A stretch of 64,000 nucleotides of DNA from Curtobacterium sp. TC1. Its GTDB lineage: Bacteria; Actinomycetota; Actinomycetes; Actinomycetales; Microbacteriaceae. Of this stretch, positions 62,823 through 64,000 are shown piece after piece. The stretch is taken from NCBI RefSeq assembly GCF_019844075.1, contig NZ_CP081964.1, forward strand, positions 2,356,001 to 2,420,000. The letters run 5' to 3'. Numbering within the stretch: position 1 is the first letter of the stretch; each line of letters starts with the position of its first letter. Both the position numbers and the translations under genes were made by a program. Below the pieces are notes generated by a model. The model worked only from the letters and a program-made list of their open reading frames with translations, made no database searches and was not told the origin of the DNA.

Positions 62823-64000
62823 ATGACCGAGCACGACGCCGCGCAGTGGCGGTTCGAGACCACCCAGGTCCACGCCGGCGCACAGCCGGACCCGACCACG
62901 GGCGCCCGCGCCACCCCGATCTACAAGACGACCTCGTACGTCTTCGCGAACTCGGACGAGGCCCGCGACCTGTTCGCCCTCGCCAAGCCGGGCAACATCT
63001 ACTCCCGGATCATGAACCCGACGAACGACGTCGTGGAGCAGCGCATCGCGGCGCTCGAGGGCGGCAGCGGCGCACTCCTCGTGGCGTCCGGTCAGGCGGC
63101 GGAGACGTACGCCGTGCTGAACATCGCGGGGGCGGGCGACCACATCGTGTCGTCGTCGTCGATCTACGGCGGCACGTACAACCTGTTCAAGTACACGCTG
63201 GCGAAGCTCGGCATCGAGACGACGTTCGTCGAGGACCAGGACGACCTCGAGGAGTGGCGGCGCGCCGTCCGCCCGAACACGAAGCTGTTCTTCGCCGAGA
63301 CCATCGGCAACCCGAAGATCAACGTCCTCGACATCACCGGCGTCAGCGACGTCGCACACGAGTCCGGCATCCCGCTGATCGTCGACAACACCATCGCGAC
63401 GCCGTACCTGATCCGTCCGTTCGAGCACGGGGCCGACATCGTCGTGCACTCGGCGACGAAGTTCCTCGGTGGCCACGGCACCGTCATCGGCGGCATCATC
63501 GTCGACGGCGGGAAGTTCGCCTGGTCGCAGCACCCGGACAAGTTCCCGGAGTTCAACACGCCCGACCCGTCGTACCACGGTGCGGTCTTCGCGGAGGCGG
63601 TCGGCAACGAGCTCGCCTACATCGTGAAGGCGCGCGTGCAGCTGCTGCGCGACCTCGGGGCGTCGAACTCGGCGGACACGGCGTTCGCGCTGCTGCAGGG
63701 CATCGAGACCCTGTCGCTCCGCATCGAGCGCCACGTGTCGAACGCGCAGGAGATCGCCGAGTGGCTCGACCGCCACCCGGACGTCGCCACCGTCGCCTAC
63801 GCCGGCCTGCCGACGTCGCCCTGGTACGCCGCGGCGAACCGGTACGCGCCGAAGGGCGTCGGCGCCGTGCTGTCGTTCGAGCTCAAGGGCGGGGTGCCGG
63901 CGGGCAAGGCGTTCGTCGACAACCTGCAGCTGTTCTCGCACCTGGCGAACATCGGCGACGTGCGCTCGCTCGTGATCCACCCGGCGTCGACCACCCACTC
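62823..64000 (+). CDS. metY: O-acetylhomoserine aminocarboxypropyltransferase (MetY), partial (3' end off the window)
   Basis: A PLP enzyme that makes homocysteine directly from O-acetylhomoserine and sulfide. 392 residues are present. Conserved parts are TTQVHAGAQPDPTTGARATPIYKTTSY, the PLP lysine in VHSATKFLGGHGTVIGGIIVDGG and the C-terminal FSHLANIGDVRSLVIHPASTTH. CAGGAG lies 7 nt before the ATG. The length and the insertion PSYHGAVF distinguish MetY from MetB and MetC. A metX gene would be expected just beyond the right edge. Confidence 0.94.
   Translation, partial: MTEHDAAQWRFETTQVHAGAQPDPTTGARATPIYKTTSYVFANSDEARDLFALAKPGNIYSRIMNPTNDVVEQRIAALEGGSGALLVASGQAAETYAVLNIAGAGDHIVSSSSIYGGTYNLFKYTLAKLGIETTFVEDQDDLEEWRRAVRPNTKLFFAETIGNPKINVLDITGVSDVAHESGIPLIVDNTIATPYLIRPFEHGADIVVHSATKFLGGHGTVIGGIIVDGGKFAWSQHPDKFPEFNTPDPSYHGAVFAEAVGNELAYIVKARVQLLRDLGASNSADTAFALLQGIETLSLRIERHVSNAQEIAEWLDRHPDVATVAYAGLPTSPWYAAANRYAPKGVGAVLSFELKGGVPAGKAFVDNLQLFSHLANIGDVRSLVIHPASTTH

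Overview
The window is very GC-rich, densely packed chromosomal DNA from an actinobacterium. Gene order (rho-prfA-prmC-sua5-wecA-atpI-atpBEFHAGD, lysA-hom-thrC-thrB), GTG and GTGA start/overlap usage, and the protein sequences fit the Microbacteriaceae, and Curtobacterium or a close relative best; the genus is an inference from memory of the families, not from a search. No prophage, IS element, CRISPR array or rRNA was seen. There is one tRNA, tRNA-Arg(CCG).

Layout. 1-6.3 kb: F1Fo ATP synthase operon on the minus strand (atpD cut by the left edge), followed upstream (6.4-13.7 kb) by atpI-like, wecA-like, sua5, prmC, prfA and rho, with a HAD phosphatase inserted on the opposite strand. 13.9-18.9 kb: threonine/lysine genes thrB, thrC, hom, lysA. 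18.9-22.2 kb: an LmeA-like protein, argS and a lipoprotein. 22.2-22.7 kb: a non-coding array of three 162-bp repeats ending at tRNA-Arg. 22.9-30.9 kb: an oxidoreductase and a small secondary-metabolism-like cluster: a 1294-aa membrane-bound Pls/PosA-type single-module synthetase, an M1 metallopeptidase, an XRE regulator, a second-type methionine aminopeptidase and a Sfp-type phosphopantetheinyl transferase. 30.9-36.9 kb: a TPM-domain protein with PspA, a degenerate arginase-fold protein, a flavoprotein disulfide reductase and a small HExxH protein. 37.0-39.8 kb: iron uptake genes under a DtxR/IdeR-like box. 39.8-44.8 kb: a complete five-gene Dpp/Opp-type ABC importer. 44.9-50.7 kb: amidase, 3-hydroxyacyl-CoA dehydrogenase, acetoacetate-decarboxylase-family protein, TetR regulator, esterase, NmrA-like protein. 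50.8-54.8 kb: small proteins, HIT protein, ABC-F ATPase, L,D-transpeptidase-like protein. 54.8-57.7 kb: gluconate genes gntK, gntP, gntR. 57.9-62.6 kb: acetyltransferase, ung, S51 peptidase, phosphoribosyltransferase, SDR and acyltransferase. 62.8 kb to the right edge: metY, cut by the edge.

Systems. The most interesting coding locus is the Pls/PosA cluster: the synthetase has an adenylation domain, a carrier domain and three membrane-pair/left-handed-beta-helix blocks, the layout of epsilon-poly-L-lysine synthetase; the PPTase could activate it and the M1 peptidase could trim or degrade its product. The XRE and map genes face away from each other across a palindrome that overlaps both -10 boxes.

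Non-coding signals. At least a dozen genes have a TANNNT box 6-9 nt before the start codon and no Shine-Dalgarno sequence, which points to leaderless transcripts and fixes several starts. Convergent gaps carry families of dispersed palindromic repeats with conserved spacing (GAGGTTCCAC...GGAACCTCG at 36.9 and 57.8 kb, with a relative inside the 162-bp array; GARCGACA...TGTCGYTC at 44.9 and 51.2 kb), and a GGGAGGCCCG(T) motif recurs between genes and inside two coding linkers.
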